Notes: generated by a model not told the origin, from the sequence alone. Shown: positions 1 to 10,027, counted from the first letter of the stretch. The stretch is DNA of 64,000 nucleotides from SAR324 cluster bacterium JCVI-SC AAA005 (GCA_000224765.2 AGAU01000038.1:17807-81806); one strand, 5' to 3'. Made by a program: numbers and translations.

Positions 1-132
1 GGTTTAGGTAGTCAAATTGATAAGAAAGTAAATTCATTAAAAACTATTTATATTATACCTTTCGTTGAGGTGGCTACTATTTTAGGGAAATCAAATTTAA
101 TAAATAAAACGATTAAAATAAAACAAAATTAA
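1..132 (+). CDS. 3' end of an unidentified gene, cut by the window edge
   Basis: Frame 1 is open from the first base to a TAA at 130-132, giving 43 codons ending in ...INKTIKIKQN. It lies 19 bases upstream of the iron-binding protein gene on the same strand and could be the end of a co-transcribed gene. The residues are Lys/Ile/Asn-rich and I recognise no domain. It could also be chance open frame in AT-rich DNA; the preceding sequence would decide. Confidence 0.4.
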   Translation, partial: GLGSQIDKKVNSLKTIYIIPFVEVATILGKSNLINKTIKIKQN

Positions 133-151
133 TACTAAAAGGGAAAATTAA

Positions 152-1180
152 ATGAAAAAACTATTTCTAATGATAAGTTTGTTATGTGTGATTCAAATTC
201 CAGTTTCAATATATGGATCTGAAAAAACAGTAAATATATACTCAGCCCGCAAAGAAGAATTAATTCTACCACTTTTAAAAGTTTTTAAGAAAAAGACAGG
301 CATCAATTATAAATTAATTACTGGTAAAGCTGATGGATTGTTGAAAAGATTGGAAATAGAGGGGAAATTGAGTCCTGCAGATATATTTATAACAGTAGAT
401 GCCGGTCGCTTGCAAAGAGCAAAAAAGGCAAATATTCTTCAACCGGTAATAAGTAAGTTCTTATCAGAAAAAATACCTGAAAATTTGCGAGATATTGATA
501 ACTATTGGTTTGGTCTTTCACAACGATCTCGCACAATCATTTACAATAAAAATAAAGTAGATAAAAAGGAACTTAGCAGTTATGAGAATTTGGCAGAGCC
601 GAAATGGAATGGTAGACTATGTATCAGATCTTCATCAAGTATATATAATCAGTCATTGGTGGCATCAATGATTGTTGCTAATGGGGTTGAAAGAACAGAG
701 ATGTGGGCAGAAGGACTCGTAAAAAACTTTGCTAGACCACCAGCAGGGGGAGATACTGACCTTCTGAAAGCAACAGCTGCAGGACAATGTGATATAGCCT
801 TGGCAAATACGTATTATTTAGGAAGATTAAAGAATAGTGGATCAGAACAGGATAGAAAGGCTTCAGAAAATTTAATTGTTTTCTGGCCTAATCAAAGTGA
901 AAATGAGCGGGGAGCCCACGTTAATGTAAGTGGTGCAGGAATTACAAAATATTCAAAAAATGTAGAAAATGCAATAACTTTGCTTGAATTCCTTGTAACA
1001 AATGAATCGCAAAAATGGTATGCGGAAGTAAATAATGAGTACCCTGTTGTTAAAGGTGCCGATGAATCAGATACTTTAAAAGAATTTGGAAAATTCAGAG
1101 CAGATACCTTAAATCTATCAAAACTTGGAGAAATGAACGGAGAAGCAGTCAAACTTATGGACAGAGCTGGTTGGAGGTAG
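152..1180 (+). CDS. Fe(3+) ABC transporter periplasmic binding protein (FbpA/FutA/IdiA type)
   Basis: This 342-residue protein should bind ferric iron in the periplasm and deliver it to an inner-membrane permease. It begins with a signal peptide (MKK, a hydrophobic stretch to about residue 21, probable cleavage near YGSEK). The mature start VNIYSARKEELILPLL is the classic opening of this family. The tyrosine pair that binds iron in this family is visible at residues 221-222 (NTYYLGRL). A Shine-Dalgarno-like aaaggga sits 9-15 bases before the ATG. The transport partner is the two-domain permease that converges on it from the other strand, an unusual arrangement because these genes are normally co-directional. 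No ATPase subunit for this system lies in the window. Thiamine- or putrescine-type binding proteins are less likely given the tyrosine motif. Confidence 0.9.
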   Translation: MKKLFLMISLLCVIQIPVSIYGSEKTVNIYSARKEELILPLLKVFKKKTGINYKLITGKADGLLKRLEIEGKLSPADIFITVDAGRLQRAKKANILQPVISKFLSEKIPENLRDIDNYWFGLSQRSRTIIYNKNKVDKKELSSYENLAEPKWNGRLCIRSSSSIYNQSLVASMIVANGVERTEMWAEGLVKNFARPPAGGDTDLLKATAAGQCDIALANTYYLGRLKNSGSEQDRKASENLIVFWPNQSENERGAHVNVSGAGITKYSKNVENAITLLEFLVTNESQKWYAEVNNEYPVVKGADESDTLKEFGKFRADTLNLSKLGEMNGEAVKLMDRAGWR

Positions 1181-1228
1181 TTTGGCATTTGTGTAGGGTA
1201 ACATCGATCTTGATTTAAGTAATTTTTT

Positions 1229-2866
1229 TTAAGATTGAGTCAAATATATCTTATTAATTGAGTTAGTAATTAATAAAAGGGGTAAAAGCCCAGCAAGTAC
1301 AATTGCAAGAGCGGGAATTGACGCATCAGCTAATCTTTCATCGGATGCTAATTCGTAAGCTTTTACTGCTAGAGTATTAAAATTAAATGGTCGTAAAATT
1401 AGTGTAGCTGGTAATTCTTTAATGACATCAACAAATACCAAAAGAATTGATGTCAAAACTGAAATTTTTAAAATAGGTAAGTGTATACGAATAAAAGTTT
1501 TCTCACTACTGACACCTAAAGATTGAGATGTCTTGTCCATATTTGGACGTATTTTTTCAAGACCTGATTCAACAGTGCTAATACTAATTGAAAGAAATCT
1601 TACTAAGTAAGCAAATTGTATAGCTACTACAGTCCCACTAAAAATCAATCCAGTTGAAATATTTAAGTATGTATTGAAAAAGGTGTCAATTTTATGATCA
1701 ATAAATGCCAGCGGTACAATCACGCCTACAGCTATAATAGTTCCTGGAAGTGCATATCCTATTGAAGCAAGACGAATAATTATTTGAACAGTTTGCATTG
1801 GTAATATTTTTTGACAGTAAGTTATCAAGAAGGCTGTTATTAGTGAGACAATTGATGCAATTACTGAAAGAGATACGCTATTGAAAAATAATTCTGTAAA
1901 GTTGAAATCCAATGAATTCTTCAAAGTCATATACGCCCAAATAGACAATTGAATAGTTGGTATGATAAAGCCAAATATTATTGGAAGTAGACATGTCAAG
2001 AAAACGATAAATAATTTAATCCCGCTTAATTTGTATCCAGAAATCCTCCTTTCAGGTCCAACTGTATTATAGTATTTATCTTTTTTACGAGAAGATCTTT
2101 CAGCTAGTACCAAAAAAAATATAAAAACTAAGAGCAGTGCTGCCATTTTTGAAGCGGATGAATAATCTCCCAAACCAAACCATGTCCTAAAGATTCCTGT
2201 AGTAAAAACGCTGACTCCAAAATAAGAAACTGTCCCATAATCTGCTAAAGTTTCCATTATTACTAATGAGAGGCCAACAATGATGGCCGGTCTCGATAAT
2301 GGTAGTGCAATTTTTAGAAAAGATTCCCATGGTCCTGAATTCAAAAGCCTTGAAACTTCCATTACATTTGTAGATTGACGTAAAAATGTTGCCCGAGCAA
2401 GTAAATACACATAAGGATAAAGAACAAGTGATAACATTATTACAGCTCCACCGATGGAACGTATTTCTGGAAAATAGTAATCACCGTAATCCCATCCCGT
2501 AAAATTTCTTAGTTCAGATTGAACCGGGCCAGAAAAATCCAATAAACCAGTATAAGTATATGCAATGATATATGCTGGCATTGACATTGGTAAGATCAAC
2601 ATTAAAACAATGGTCTTTTTAAATGGAAAACTACATACTGCTGTTAACCAAGCAGTTGGTATTCCCAATAATAGACTTCCTAAACTTACCCCTAAAGTTA
2701 AAAATAGTGAGTTATAAATATACTCTAGTAAAAGAGTCTCCTTTAGGTGTTCCCAATTATCATTTGTACTTTCAAACGCTTCAGTTAATATTGATAAAAT
2801 TGGCGAAAGAATTATAGATGAAATTAATAAGAGAAACAATAGCCATAGTTTCTTTTTCGAATACAT
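1229..2866 (-). CDS. Iron(III) ABC transporter permease, two-domain (FbpB/FutB type)
   Basis: This 545-residue integral membrane protein has about 12 hydrophobic segments, so it is a fused double permease in which each half carries one binding-protein-dependent transport domain. The EAA-like cytoplasmic loops that contact the ATPase are visible: LLNSGPWESFLKIALPLSRP in the first half and LGVSSEKTFIRIHLP in the second. FbpB/FutB permeases are usually 500-560 residues, so it looks complete. It is convergent with the Fe-binding protein gene, with 48 bases between the stop codons, and so must have its own promoter in the AT-rich gap upstream. No good Shine-Dalgarno precedes the ATG. Its substrate is inferred from the neighbour. 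ThiP is the main alternative, but the iron-type binding protein argues against it. Confidence 0.87.
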   Translation of the reverse strand: MYSKKKLWLLFLLLISSIILSPILSILTEAFESTNDNWEHLKETLLLEYIYNSLFLTLGVSLGSLLLGIPTAWLTAVCSFPFKKTIVLMLILPMSMPAYIIAYTYTGLLDFSGPVQSELRNFTGWDYGDYYFPEIRSIGGAVIMLSLVLYPYVYLLARATFLRQSTNVMEVSRLLNSGPWESFLKIALPLSRPAIIVGLSLVIMETLADYGTVSYFGVSVFTTGIFRTWFGLGDYSSASKMAALLLVFIFFLVLAERSSRKKDKYYNTVGPERRISGYKLSGIKLFIVFLTCLLPIIFGFIIPTIQLSIWAYMTLKNSLDFNFTELFFNSVSLSVIASIVSLITAFLITYCQKILPMQTVQIIIRLASIGYALPGTIIAVGVIVPLAFIDHKIDTFFNTYLNISTGLIFSGTVVAIQFAYLVRFLSISISTVESGLEKIRPNMDKTSQSLGVSSEKTFIRIHLPILKISVLTSILLVFVDVIKELPATLILRPFNFNTLAVKAYELASDERLADASIPALAIVLAGLLPLLLITNSINKIYLTQS

Positions 2867-3594
2867 AAGAAAAATTTATTTATAAATTACTTCATTTCTT
2901 TTATTGTCTTATATTATATATAATCTATTAAATTAATTAAAAGTATTATATTAAAAATAGTGATGAAAATTTCTTTTTATTTTGAAGGTTAAATTATTAA
3001 TCAGACCTGATTTGCAATTAAGTCCAAAAATTATAATGCCAGTTTAATAACGAAAAAAAATTTTACTGATTTTATTTATATATTACTATACTATAATCTT
3101 TTAATAAACTATAAAATCATCCTAAACAACTGATTAATATAGATATTAATAAAGTTAGTGTTGCGTAATAAATATCCTTGACATTGGTATAATCTTAAAT
3201 TAGCATACACTAATAAATGAAGTTATCAGAAATGCTGCAAAAATAAAAGAAATTCTTGATTGTAGATCAATTATTTATTACTAGTAATTTGATTTTATTG
3301 TATGACAAAATTAGAGAAGATCAGCCATTTAGTAATAAACAGTTAAGTGTTATGTACAAAATTTATAATCTTTGTTTTATAACTTATATTATTCATTGTG
3401 AAAATTAATGAATAAGCAAGATATTATACTTACCTTTTGTCAGCCAAGTTCAGAAAAAACTTTCTGTTATATTCATTATTTTCTGATGATAAGTCTGAAT
3501 AGTTGTTTAATATTATTTTTTCTCTTTTGTGAATAAGACGTATTGGTTGTAGTTTGTGAAAACATTTCTTACATGATATCTTGTAACCTTCTAT
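2867..3594. other. Very AT-rich intergenic stretch between permease and DtxR-type genes
   Basis: I see no coding frame worth calling here. The sequence is dominated by A/T runs. The promoter of the minus-strand permease must lie toward its left end and the 3' end of the regulator transcript at its right. One perfect 12-bp palindrome, ATTACTAGTAAT, occurs at 3277-3288 but lies about 410 bases from the nearest start codon, so its role is unclear. Confidence 0.5.
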
Positions 3595-4257
3595 TTATGC
3601 TTCCACAACAAAAATTTTGGAAGCAACATGTAATGGTATTATAACCTTTGATTTGTTTTGTTCTAAACTGACAGTCAGCAAATCATTTGATTTAGAAACA
3701 AACTTATGTTTTTCTCCAGGTATTATATTTTGCTGATGGAGAGAATGCAGTATCTCTTCAGAATCCTCCAATTCTTCTGAAATCATCAAAATTTCTACGA
3801 AAGTGTTCTCTGGAGTATTATCTAAAGTGAAGTTCCCAGCAGGTAAAGAATACCCTGGCATTAGATTGCCATGAGGACATTTTTCTGGGTACTCTAGAAA
3901 TTTTGCTAGTTTTTCAACAACTGTTGGTGTCATTGCATGTTCAAGAAGATGTGCGTGTTTGTGAACTTCGTACCAGGGAATATTAAGTGTATTGCACAGA
4001 AAATATTCAGCTAGGTTATGTCTGAAAGCAATATCCTTCGCATATCTTTCACCTTCATTGGTAAAGAGAATTTCCTTTTTTTTGTCAAATTTAATCAATC
4101 CATCCCTTTGCATTCTTTGTAATGTTGCATGGACCGTAGGTGGTTTTGTTTTCAATCTGTGTGCAAGTGTAACACTTTTTAATTTCTCTCCAGCGTCGCG
4201 TAAGTGATACAATAAAAGTAAATACTCCTCAATAACTGTCGATTGCTTTTCTGACAT
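3595..4257 (-). CDS. DtxR/MntR/IdeR-family metal-dependent transcriptional regulator
   Basis: This 220-residue protein has the three-part layout of the DtxR family. A winged helix at about residues 5-65 (SVTLAHRLKTKPPTVHATLQRM) binds DNA. A metal-binding and dimerisation part at about 66-140 includes HKHAHLLEHAMT, with the His/Glu ligands typical of these proteins. A C-terminal SH3/FeoA-like domain runs from about 145 to 220. Length and order match full-length family members rather than the short MntR form. A strong ribosome binding site (caggag) precedes the ATG. Its position beside iron-uptake genes suggests it senses Fe(II), or possibly Mn(II), and represses uptake, but this is inferred. 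A 13-bp palindrome upstream could be its own operator. Confidence 0.88.
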   Translation of the reverse strand: MSEKQSTVIEEYLLLLYHLRDAGEKLKSVTLAHRLKTKPPTVHATLQRMQRDGLIKFDKKKEILFTNEGERYAKDIAFRHNLAEYFLCNTLNIPWYEVHKHAHLLEHAMTPTVVEKLAKFLEYPEKCPHGNLMPGYSLPAGNFTLDNTPENTFVEILMISEELEDSEEILHSLHQQNIIPGEKHKFVSKSNDLLTVSLEQNKSKVIIPLHVASKIFVVEA

Positions 4258-4377
4258 TATTAACTCCTGCTGTGGTTGTTAATTTATCAAGCTGAAAGGC
4301 TAAGATAGAAAAAGTCTGTAGGAGGAAGTGATTAAATTCTGTGTACATTTACAGATTTCATAGAAATTAATCGTCAA

Positions 4378-4390
4378 CTAATTAAATTAG
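4378..4390. promoter_or_regulatory. 13-bp palindrome, candidate operator of the DtxR-type regulator
   Basis: CTAATT-A-AATTAG is a perfect inverted repeat in the divergent region between the regulator and the unknown plus-strand gene, next to a second short palindrome TTAGCTAA (4387-4394). The position suits autoregulation or control of both genes. The match to known DtxR boxes is loose and the DNA is AT-rich, so chance is possible. Confidence 0.3.
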
Positions 4391-4518
4391 CTAATGCAAA
4401 TATTTAAAGTTAGTAACGTATTAGCAAAATACTTATTTGATGATAAATGATAAATTTCAGTGCTTCTACAGTCTTAACGTCTTTTTGAAAATTTATAATA
4501 ACTTACTTTGAGGTTCTC

Positions 4519-5142
4519 ATGAATTCAATAAAAAATAGTTGTTGCAATCCTTTTGATCTATCAGAACCTCTCTATCCGATCATTATGAAGGATGCTCTAG
4601 AGGAGATATCTCCTCTTTTCATTTGCTCATCAGGTTTCTTCATTAGAACCTTGAACCCCATTGAATTGCAGATGGAATTGAAACAGGATGTTTCTGCACT
4701 GGTTAAAAATTATTATGATTCAGGTTTAACGCTTTTTAAGGCGCAGCAAGAGATGTGTGACAATCATATTTTAGGCGTATTATCTAAGATTTTTCATTTT
4801 TGGATGATTTCCCATCAATGGTCAAAAAAAAGATATTTCCCAATACATAAAATTCTACTTCATCCACCCGCTATTGCATCATATTGTCAATTAAAAGAGA
4901 ATATAATGGATGCTTTTAAAATAAACGGATCCCGTCAAGATGTTGTAAATAAAATTGTATATAAAATCTGGGAATCAGAAAATTCTTCTGATGATGTTTG
5001 TCATTTAGATCCCATTAAAACACTTTCTTATGACCTTGTTGACTATTACATCTCCACAAATGAGTTACACTACGAAAATTTTGAATCCATAACTGAACAT
5101 TGTAATACTGATTTTGATTTATCTCAATTTAAGTTTAATTAA
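4519..5142 (+). CDS. Hypothetical protein, 207 residues, next to metal regulator
   Basis: I do not recognise this protein. It has no signal peptide and no obvious membrane segment. The N-terminus contains a Cys-Cys pair (NSCCNPFD). The middle has an aromatic, helix-prone part (ILGVLSKIFHFWMISHQW) followed by basic residues. The C-terminus is acidic with scattered His and Cys. A weak Shine-Dalgarno (tgaggt) precedes the ATG. It is divergent from the DtxR-family gene and is followed by a small hairpin (7-bp stem, 5189-5209). The location suggests a link to metal homeostasis, but that is only guilt by association. The long frame in AT-rich DNA supports a real gene. Confidence 0.55.
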   Translation: MNSIKNSCCNPFDLSEPLYPIIMKDALEEISPLFICSSGFFIRTLNPIELQMELKQDVSALVKNYYDSGLTLFKAQQEMCDNHILGVLSKIFHFWMISHQWSKKRYFPIHKILLHPPAIASYCQLKENIMDAFKINGSRQDVVNKIVYKIWESENSSDDVCHLDPIKTLSYDLVDYYISTNELHYENFESITEHCNTDFDLSQFKFN

Positions 5143-6111
5143 CTCTTTTTATTAAATTTAGGTAAAAAACTGGGATGATTGTTTGGCTTCAGAAAATTCA
5201 ACTTTCTGAGAAATTTGAGAAACCACTTTTCTTTAAGTATTCAAACTCTTTTACCCATTATCTTTTAAGTCAGTGAATCTTATGAAAGTTCTTCTCTATT
5301 TTTTTTCACTTTTCCCCTTTGAACAAAATTTTGTATTTGATTGTTTTGTAATTAACTCTTCTTGGTTTTTTAATATGACCTGCAGAAATTTTCTTCGCCC
5401 GAAAGTCGCATAAGTTTCAATCTAAATCAGAGAACAGCTGTGAATTATCTTTTGCACTAATTGATCATAATATTGTTATATCTGCTGAGCTTTTTTTCAT
5501 TACCATCTCTTGATTAATCGATATAAATTGTCGATTAATAAAAAATTAATTTAAGTTTGAGATGATTGTTTGAAGTGAATTTACACCATTAATTGTTGGT
5601 GGCTATAAGCTTGGATGGCAGATCTAATTGTTTTCGATTTTTCTGATCCTGAGGCTATTATTTAAGAAATAACTAACTTATTATATAACATATCTTACTT
5701 CTAAATATTCACAAATATGCTTGGTAAAACAGTTGTGACAATTCTGATACTTTCATTGTTACTACATTAACGCTGTAAAGCAATACTTGACATCTCCGTT
5801 GCCGTCATTACGCTGGCAAGCAGAATCTTTTTGCAAATGTGGGATGTAAATTCAATCCAAGCGATGAAGCGTTTTTTTCAACTTAGCTTAAGCTGTTTCG
5901 AATGAATTTACAGAAATTACTCGCTGAGTTTCTTATATTTTGACTATATTTCGTTATAATATAAGTCCACATTTGCATAAATACGTATATTTTTATTTAA
6001 TTTTCATTAATTACTAAATTGATACTTAGACTTTACCCTAATAAAAACCGATCTCAACCCCTCTGATTTGCCTCTCCTTTTGAATAATTATAATTTTGAA
6101 TTTGTGACTCT
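5143..6111. other. Long gap without an intact gene
   Basis: No convincing reading frame is present on either strand. A small inverted repeat TCAGAAA/TTTCTGA at 5189-5209 may end the preceding transcript, though no T-run follows it. Frames are broken throughout, and short peptide stretches could not be tied to a family. Because the adjacent region is a decayed sulfatase, this stretch may also be eroded coding DNA. I cannot show that. Confidence 0.45.
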
Positions 6112-7617
6112 TTAGAATGATGGAGGCTTTATTCCTAAATTCTTTTTCGTAGTTCCTTTAATCATCTTGAAGTTTCCAGTGTTTCCCCCCTGATCATATA
6201 GTTCCATGAGGTCCTCTTATAAATCATGTAGTACTGGCCGAAAGTTTACTGTATGAATGTATTTCTAACCTCTTGTCGCAACCATGTAGATCTGTGTTTT
6301 TTGTTGATCCTCATTTAAAAGAAGAGATATTGGAGAAATTGAATAATGGTATTCGCTTATAGCTTTTTTTTACGTATTGATTTACTGGTTTCACTGTAAA
6401 GCAAAGGCTTTAGAGATTGACTTTCACGAATATGACCTGGATAAGTCCCTCCCAAAGATTCAAAAAAGGTTGGAATCAGGTCAACTGATAAAAAAATTCA
6501 GAGAGTCGTGTGCCTCGTAAAGGGTTTGCTTCAGGTGCTGGGTCTCGAATGATTAAAAGTATTTTTACAGATTGTTCGTGAAACAAGTCTTTTTTTTCCT
6601 AACCAATAATGCCCTACTTAATCTCCGTGATCGGAGGTGAAAACTATTATAGTTTGAACATATAAATTCTGCTTCTCGATATACTGGAATAGGCTTCCAA
6701 GATGATCATCTAATTGTTTTGCTAGGCCGAGATAAATAGGTATGACTCGATTTTGCATTTTTTTCTAATGCATCCTCGACTTGCCCGGATCTTTGTAAGT
6801 GTTTCATAAATTGGGTGCGCAATTGTCAATTTATTACGGGATCTAATTGCTGATGGTATTTCAAGATTCAGAAATAATTGATTGTATGGGTATGAGGCAA
6901 TGTAATGCCAAAGGTTTGATGTAAGACAAATGAAGACACCATGGCGTAAGGCCATGGTTCAAAAAAAAACTCAATCGCATGATTTGTCGTATAGGCTGCT
7001 TCAGAATGAGCTTCTGCCACCCTTAAAGGTGGATGAGCATGCCGCATGTTTCACCCTCCCAAAACTTCTCCATTTTCTCCCTCAGCTGAGTTTGCCCAAT
7101 CATTCCAAGGATTCTGTCCTGAATAGCCTACTTCATTCAAAAATCTTTCATAATTTGATTTGAGAGGATTGTATCTACCCTTTGGTCCTTCAGGATAGAG
7201 CCCTTCAATATGTTCAAAGATTTGGAAACCACATTGTAGAAGTAACTTTCCAGTGAAAGTTTCATGCTCAATTTCAAGTCGTTGAATGCCTGCCAAATCT
7301 GTATAGCAATGAGTTTTGCCTGCCAGCCATGTTATCAAGCCCTGCCTTATTAGAAAATCTCCAAGATTTATTTCTCAAACTTCAAGGGGTATTCCATTCC
7401 AAGTTTAGCCATGTGATTGTAAATAACGACCCGTGTAGAATGACATTCTATAAGGTCCACAGATTGGGGATTGACAATAAGCTCTGTCAAAAGTGTCCCC
7501 CTTTTTAGCCAAAAATATCAATGTTTGAGGTCGAAATCAGGGATTTCCATAGCAAGACAAACAGTCCCAGCGAAGTTGGTCCAGCATAATCAATAGTATA
7601 ATTTTTGGAGAAGTCAT
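6112..7617 (-). pseudogene. Decayed sulfatase (alkaline phosphatase superfamily)
   Basis: Reading the minus strand across frames gives an ordered sulfatase. The N-terminus is IILLIMLDQLRWDCLSCYGN. A catalytic-type box CGPYR (7447-7461) is followed by MSFYTGRY. Then come WLAGKTHCYTD, NPWNDWANSAE (inside the longest remaining frame, 7051-7338), AEAHSEAAYTT, PWCLHLSYIKP, DDHLGSLFQYIE, TIIVFTSDHGD, WLGKKRL, LIPTFFESLGGTYPG, and a C-terminal YIHTVNFRPVLHDL. Frameshifts separate several blocks, and an in-frame TAA (6618-6620) directly follows SDHGD. The total of about 1.5 kb matches an intact enzyme of about 500 residues. Family knowledge: these enzymes cut sulfate esters using a formylglycine made from the Cys of CxPxR. 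The original substrate cannot be told. It is non-functional as written. Confidence 0.85.
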
Positions 7618-8216
7618 TAGTTTGTTCTGGTGGAGTGTGTTGAAAGGACCTTTTGAGATGTATTTTGGTACTAATTTTATTTCGTTCAACTTATATCGAT
7701 AAGACTTAGCAATCTTTTGAAGCGAGCTTCAATACAACGATTACTTTAATTCAAGATCATAAATTTAAATCATTAAAATTTAGTTAAAAATTGAAATGGG
7801 ATTTTTTTTTAAGATAAACAAACTGATTAAATTATCGTTCCATTTGAGGATAGTCTGGGGGTAACTGAGAGAAGTTATTGGAACACTCTATTCTCAAATA
7901 CCAGCAATTTTAGAAATTAGTTTTGGCTTGGAGAGTAAAAAAAAATATCAATTCACTGAAGACACTGAAATTAATGTAAAAAATAAAGTCAACATCGGTA
8001 TCAATGAACTCTTTGTATCCGTGAGCTTAAAATTCCTGGGCAGTTAATCAAAATTATTGTGAAAAAATCTAAATAATTGATTTTTAAAATTATTTTGTTC
8101 TCCCCCCGCTCTCCTCACACATTTTCATTCCATCAATTAACATATTGCTATCGTAACTGCTTGCAGAGTGAGTAGCTACTAATCAATGGAAGGTTTTATA
8201 GCATCTTTTAGGTTAG
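7618..8216. other. Intergenic region upstream of the sigma-factor leader
   Basis: I see no gene in these 600 bases. The stretch is AT-rich with broken frames. It sits between the start of the decayed sulfatase and the structured leader of the sigma gene. It presumably contains the sigma-factor promoter, but I could not pick out a convincing -35/-10 pair. Confidence 0.4.
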
Positions 8217-8329
8217 CCATGTTTTTGAAAATTAACATGGAGTTTCTTTCAGACTCATGAGTCGGTTTGAAAACCTTAAAGTTTGCTTGGGAAACTAAAA
8301 GGTATGTCTAAATCCATGTTGAGGGAATT
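8217..8329 (+). promoter_or_regulatory. Structured 5' leader of the sigma-factor gene with alternative hairpins
   Basis: AACATGG at 8234-8240 can pair with CCATGTT at 8217-8223 (7 bp, 10-base loop) or with an identical CCATGTT at 8314-8320. The second pairing extends to about 10 bp (8232-8241 with 8313-8322, one G-U) and would cover the first two bases of the GAGGGA ribosome binding site (8321-8326). The two folds exclude each other. Between them lie a perfect 12-bp palindrome GACTCATGAGTC (8252-8263) and a small stem AGTTT/AAACT. This could be a translational switch, but it has been read by eye only. Confidence 0.35.
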
Positions 8330-9985
8330 ATGGAAGCTCTAGAAAGTGTAAATTCTGAATATGCCACGTTTCACCATCTCGGCTTTTCTGAAATTAAAGA
8401 AGTGCCCAATTCAGGTACGGATGAAGAAAGTTTTGAAGCTAAATCCCGACGGTCACCTACCGTTGAAAAGGAGAAGTCTTCGATTCAAGATGCTTTTCAA
8501 TTATATGTTAAGGATGTCAATAGAGTTGAACTGCTTGATCGTAAACAAGAGTCAGGCCTTGCCAAAATAATTGAATCAAATAGTCAAAAAATTGTGGACA
8601 TACTTTTTGGCTCAAAACTGGTCTTTAATGAGATCCAAAACTTGGCACATCGCTTGGAAAATGGAGAAGTTACTGTTCGTAACATCATTGATGCAAATGA
8701 GGATGACGAGTTTCAGACAGATGAAGAAGGCCGCGTTGGTACTTTGGTTCAGCAACTACGACTGGTTTGTGATGATTTCATTTCCATGCAACTGATCAAA
8801 AATTCTGGGCAAGCCACAAAAATTAACCGGCTTGAAAAGGAGGAGATAGATAAATTGTCCAAGAGAATTAAATCACAAATTCAATTGATTTCTTTCAATC
8901 AAACCCAAATTGAAAAATTCACAGATTTGCTTGTTCAACAAGCTCGAGAAATTGGACGTGCAATTCAGCAAATTTCAAATCATCAAAAATCTCAGGGCAA
9001 TGCGTTTCCAAAGCTGTTCAAGTTGATACAAAGTTTGTTGGCAGCAGAAAAGGCTGAAGATGTATCAAAAGAAGGTGCTTTGAAACTTGAAATTGAAGAT
9101 TTAGCAGGGCAGTCATTGAAGGCTGTTATGCAGGATAATCAATTGCTAGTATCAGCCGTGAAGTTGAAGAGAGATCTGGTTAAAAAATCTGGTCAGGATG
9201 AAAAGGACTTTTTATCACAGGTTATGAAACTGCAGAAATCTCTTGAAATCATGAAGACAGCTAAAAACCGTCTGATGGAAGCCAATCTTCGACTAGTGGT
9301 AAGTATTGCTCGCAAGTACCTCCATTGTGGACTTGGGATTGAGGATCTGATACAGGAAGGGAATTTGGGACTGATGAGGGCAATTGAAAAATTTGACTAC
9401 GAGCGGGGCTGTAAACTGTCCACTTACGCAAGTTGGTGGATTCGCCAGTCAATGTCCCGTGCTATTGCAGATCAATCGAGGACCATTCGGATCCCAGTAC
9501 ATATGGTTGATAAAGGGAAACGAGTTTTGAAGATCTCTCAGCAGTTGGGAATGGAATTGGAACGTCAGCCATCACTTGCTGAGGTGGTTGAGCGCAGTAG
9601 GATGCCAGAAGAACTTGTCCATGAATTGCTGCACAACATGAATGATCCTCTTTCAATAGATAAGCCTTATGGAAGTGAAGAAGGAAGTACTCTACAGAAT
9701 GTGGTGCCTGATCGAAATGCAGAAGATCCCCTTCAAAATATGATGAAGACCGACCTATCAGAGGTAATAGAGAAGATGTTGACACAATTACCGCCACGTC
9801 AGAAGAAAATTGTCAAAATGCGTTTTGGAATTGGACACAAACGAGAATATACTCTCGATGAAATTGGCAAGGAATTTAAAATCACTCGTGAGAGGATTCG
9901 ACAACTACTTTTTCAAGCACTCGCTAAACTGCGCCATCCATGCCGAGGCGATTTTCTGGTGGATTACTACGTTGAGGGCTGTTGA
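8330..9985 (+). CDS. RpoD-like sigma-70 family RNA polymerase sigma factor
   Basis: This 551-residue protein directs RNA polymerase to promoters. Region 1.2 ([16 protein letters not shown]) lies near residues 51-66. A long non-conserved helical part follows to about residue 310. Region 2 is nearly canonical ([63 protein letters not shown]). Regions 3 and 4 follow, with a helix-turn-helix reading [18 protein letters not shown]. After RERIRQ the usual IEAKAL is replaced by LLFQAL. Region 1.1 appears absent or very short. A GAGGGA Shine-Dalgarno precedes the ATG. It could be the primary sigma factor or a close group-2 paralogue; region 2.4 favours recognition of standard -10 elements. The gene stands alone, convergent with the macro-domain gene. 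Confidence 0.9.
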   Translation: MEALESVNSEYATFHHLGFSEIKEVPNSGTDEESFEAKSRRSPTVEKEKSSIQDAFQLYVKDVNRVELLDRKQESGLAKIIESNSQKIVDILFGSKLVFNEIQNLAHRLENGEVTVRNIIDANEDDEFQTDEEGRVGTLVQQLRLVCDDFISMQLIKNSGQATKINRLEKEEIDKLSKRIKSQIQLISFNQTQIEKFTDLLVQQAREIGRAIQQISNHQKSQGNAFPKLFKLIQSLLAAEKAEDVSKEGALKLEIEDLAGQSLKAVMQDNQLLVSAVKLKRDLVKKSGQDEKDFLSQVMKLQKSLEIMKTAKNRLMEANLRLVVSIARKYLHCGLGIEDLIQEGNLGLMRAIEKFDYERGCKLSTYASWWIRQSMSRAIADQSRTIRIPVHMVDKGKRVLKISQQLGMELERQPSLAEVVERSRMPEELVHELLHNMNDPLSIDKPYGSEEGSTLQNVVPDRNAEDPLQNMMKTDLSEVIEKMLTQLPPRQKKIVKMRFGIGHKREYTLDEIGKEFKITRERIRQLLFQALAKLRHPCRGDFLVDYYVEGC

Positions 9986-10010
9986 ACTTTTCGTTGAGTC
10001 TAATAACGGG

Positions 10011-10027
10011 GTTGATGTTTAATCAAC
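10011..10027. terminator. Small hairpin between convergent sigma and macro-domain genes
   Basis: GTTGAT-GTTTA-ATCAAC forms a 6-bp perfect stem in the 54-base gap between the two convergent stop codons. There is no strong T-run on either side, so it would be a weak bidirectional terminator at best. Confidence 0.35.

Noticed and set aside
3277..3288. 12-bp palindrome ATTACTAGTAAT as an iron-regulator box
   Set aside because: More than 400 bases from any start codon and in DNA so AT-rich that such palindromes are expected by chance.
6391..6520. Plus-strand peptide FHEYDLDKSLPKIQKRLESG that looks like the end of an alcohol dehydrogenase
   Set aside because: The minus strand at the same place reads as the sulfatase block LIPTFFESLGGTYPG in order with the other sulfatase blocks, so the plus-strand reading is accidental.
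8330..9985. Firm naming of this gene as rpoD
   Set aside because: Region 2 fits the primary sigma factor, but region 1.1 is missing and the residues after RERIRQ are unusual; a group-2 sigma cannot be excluded.
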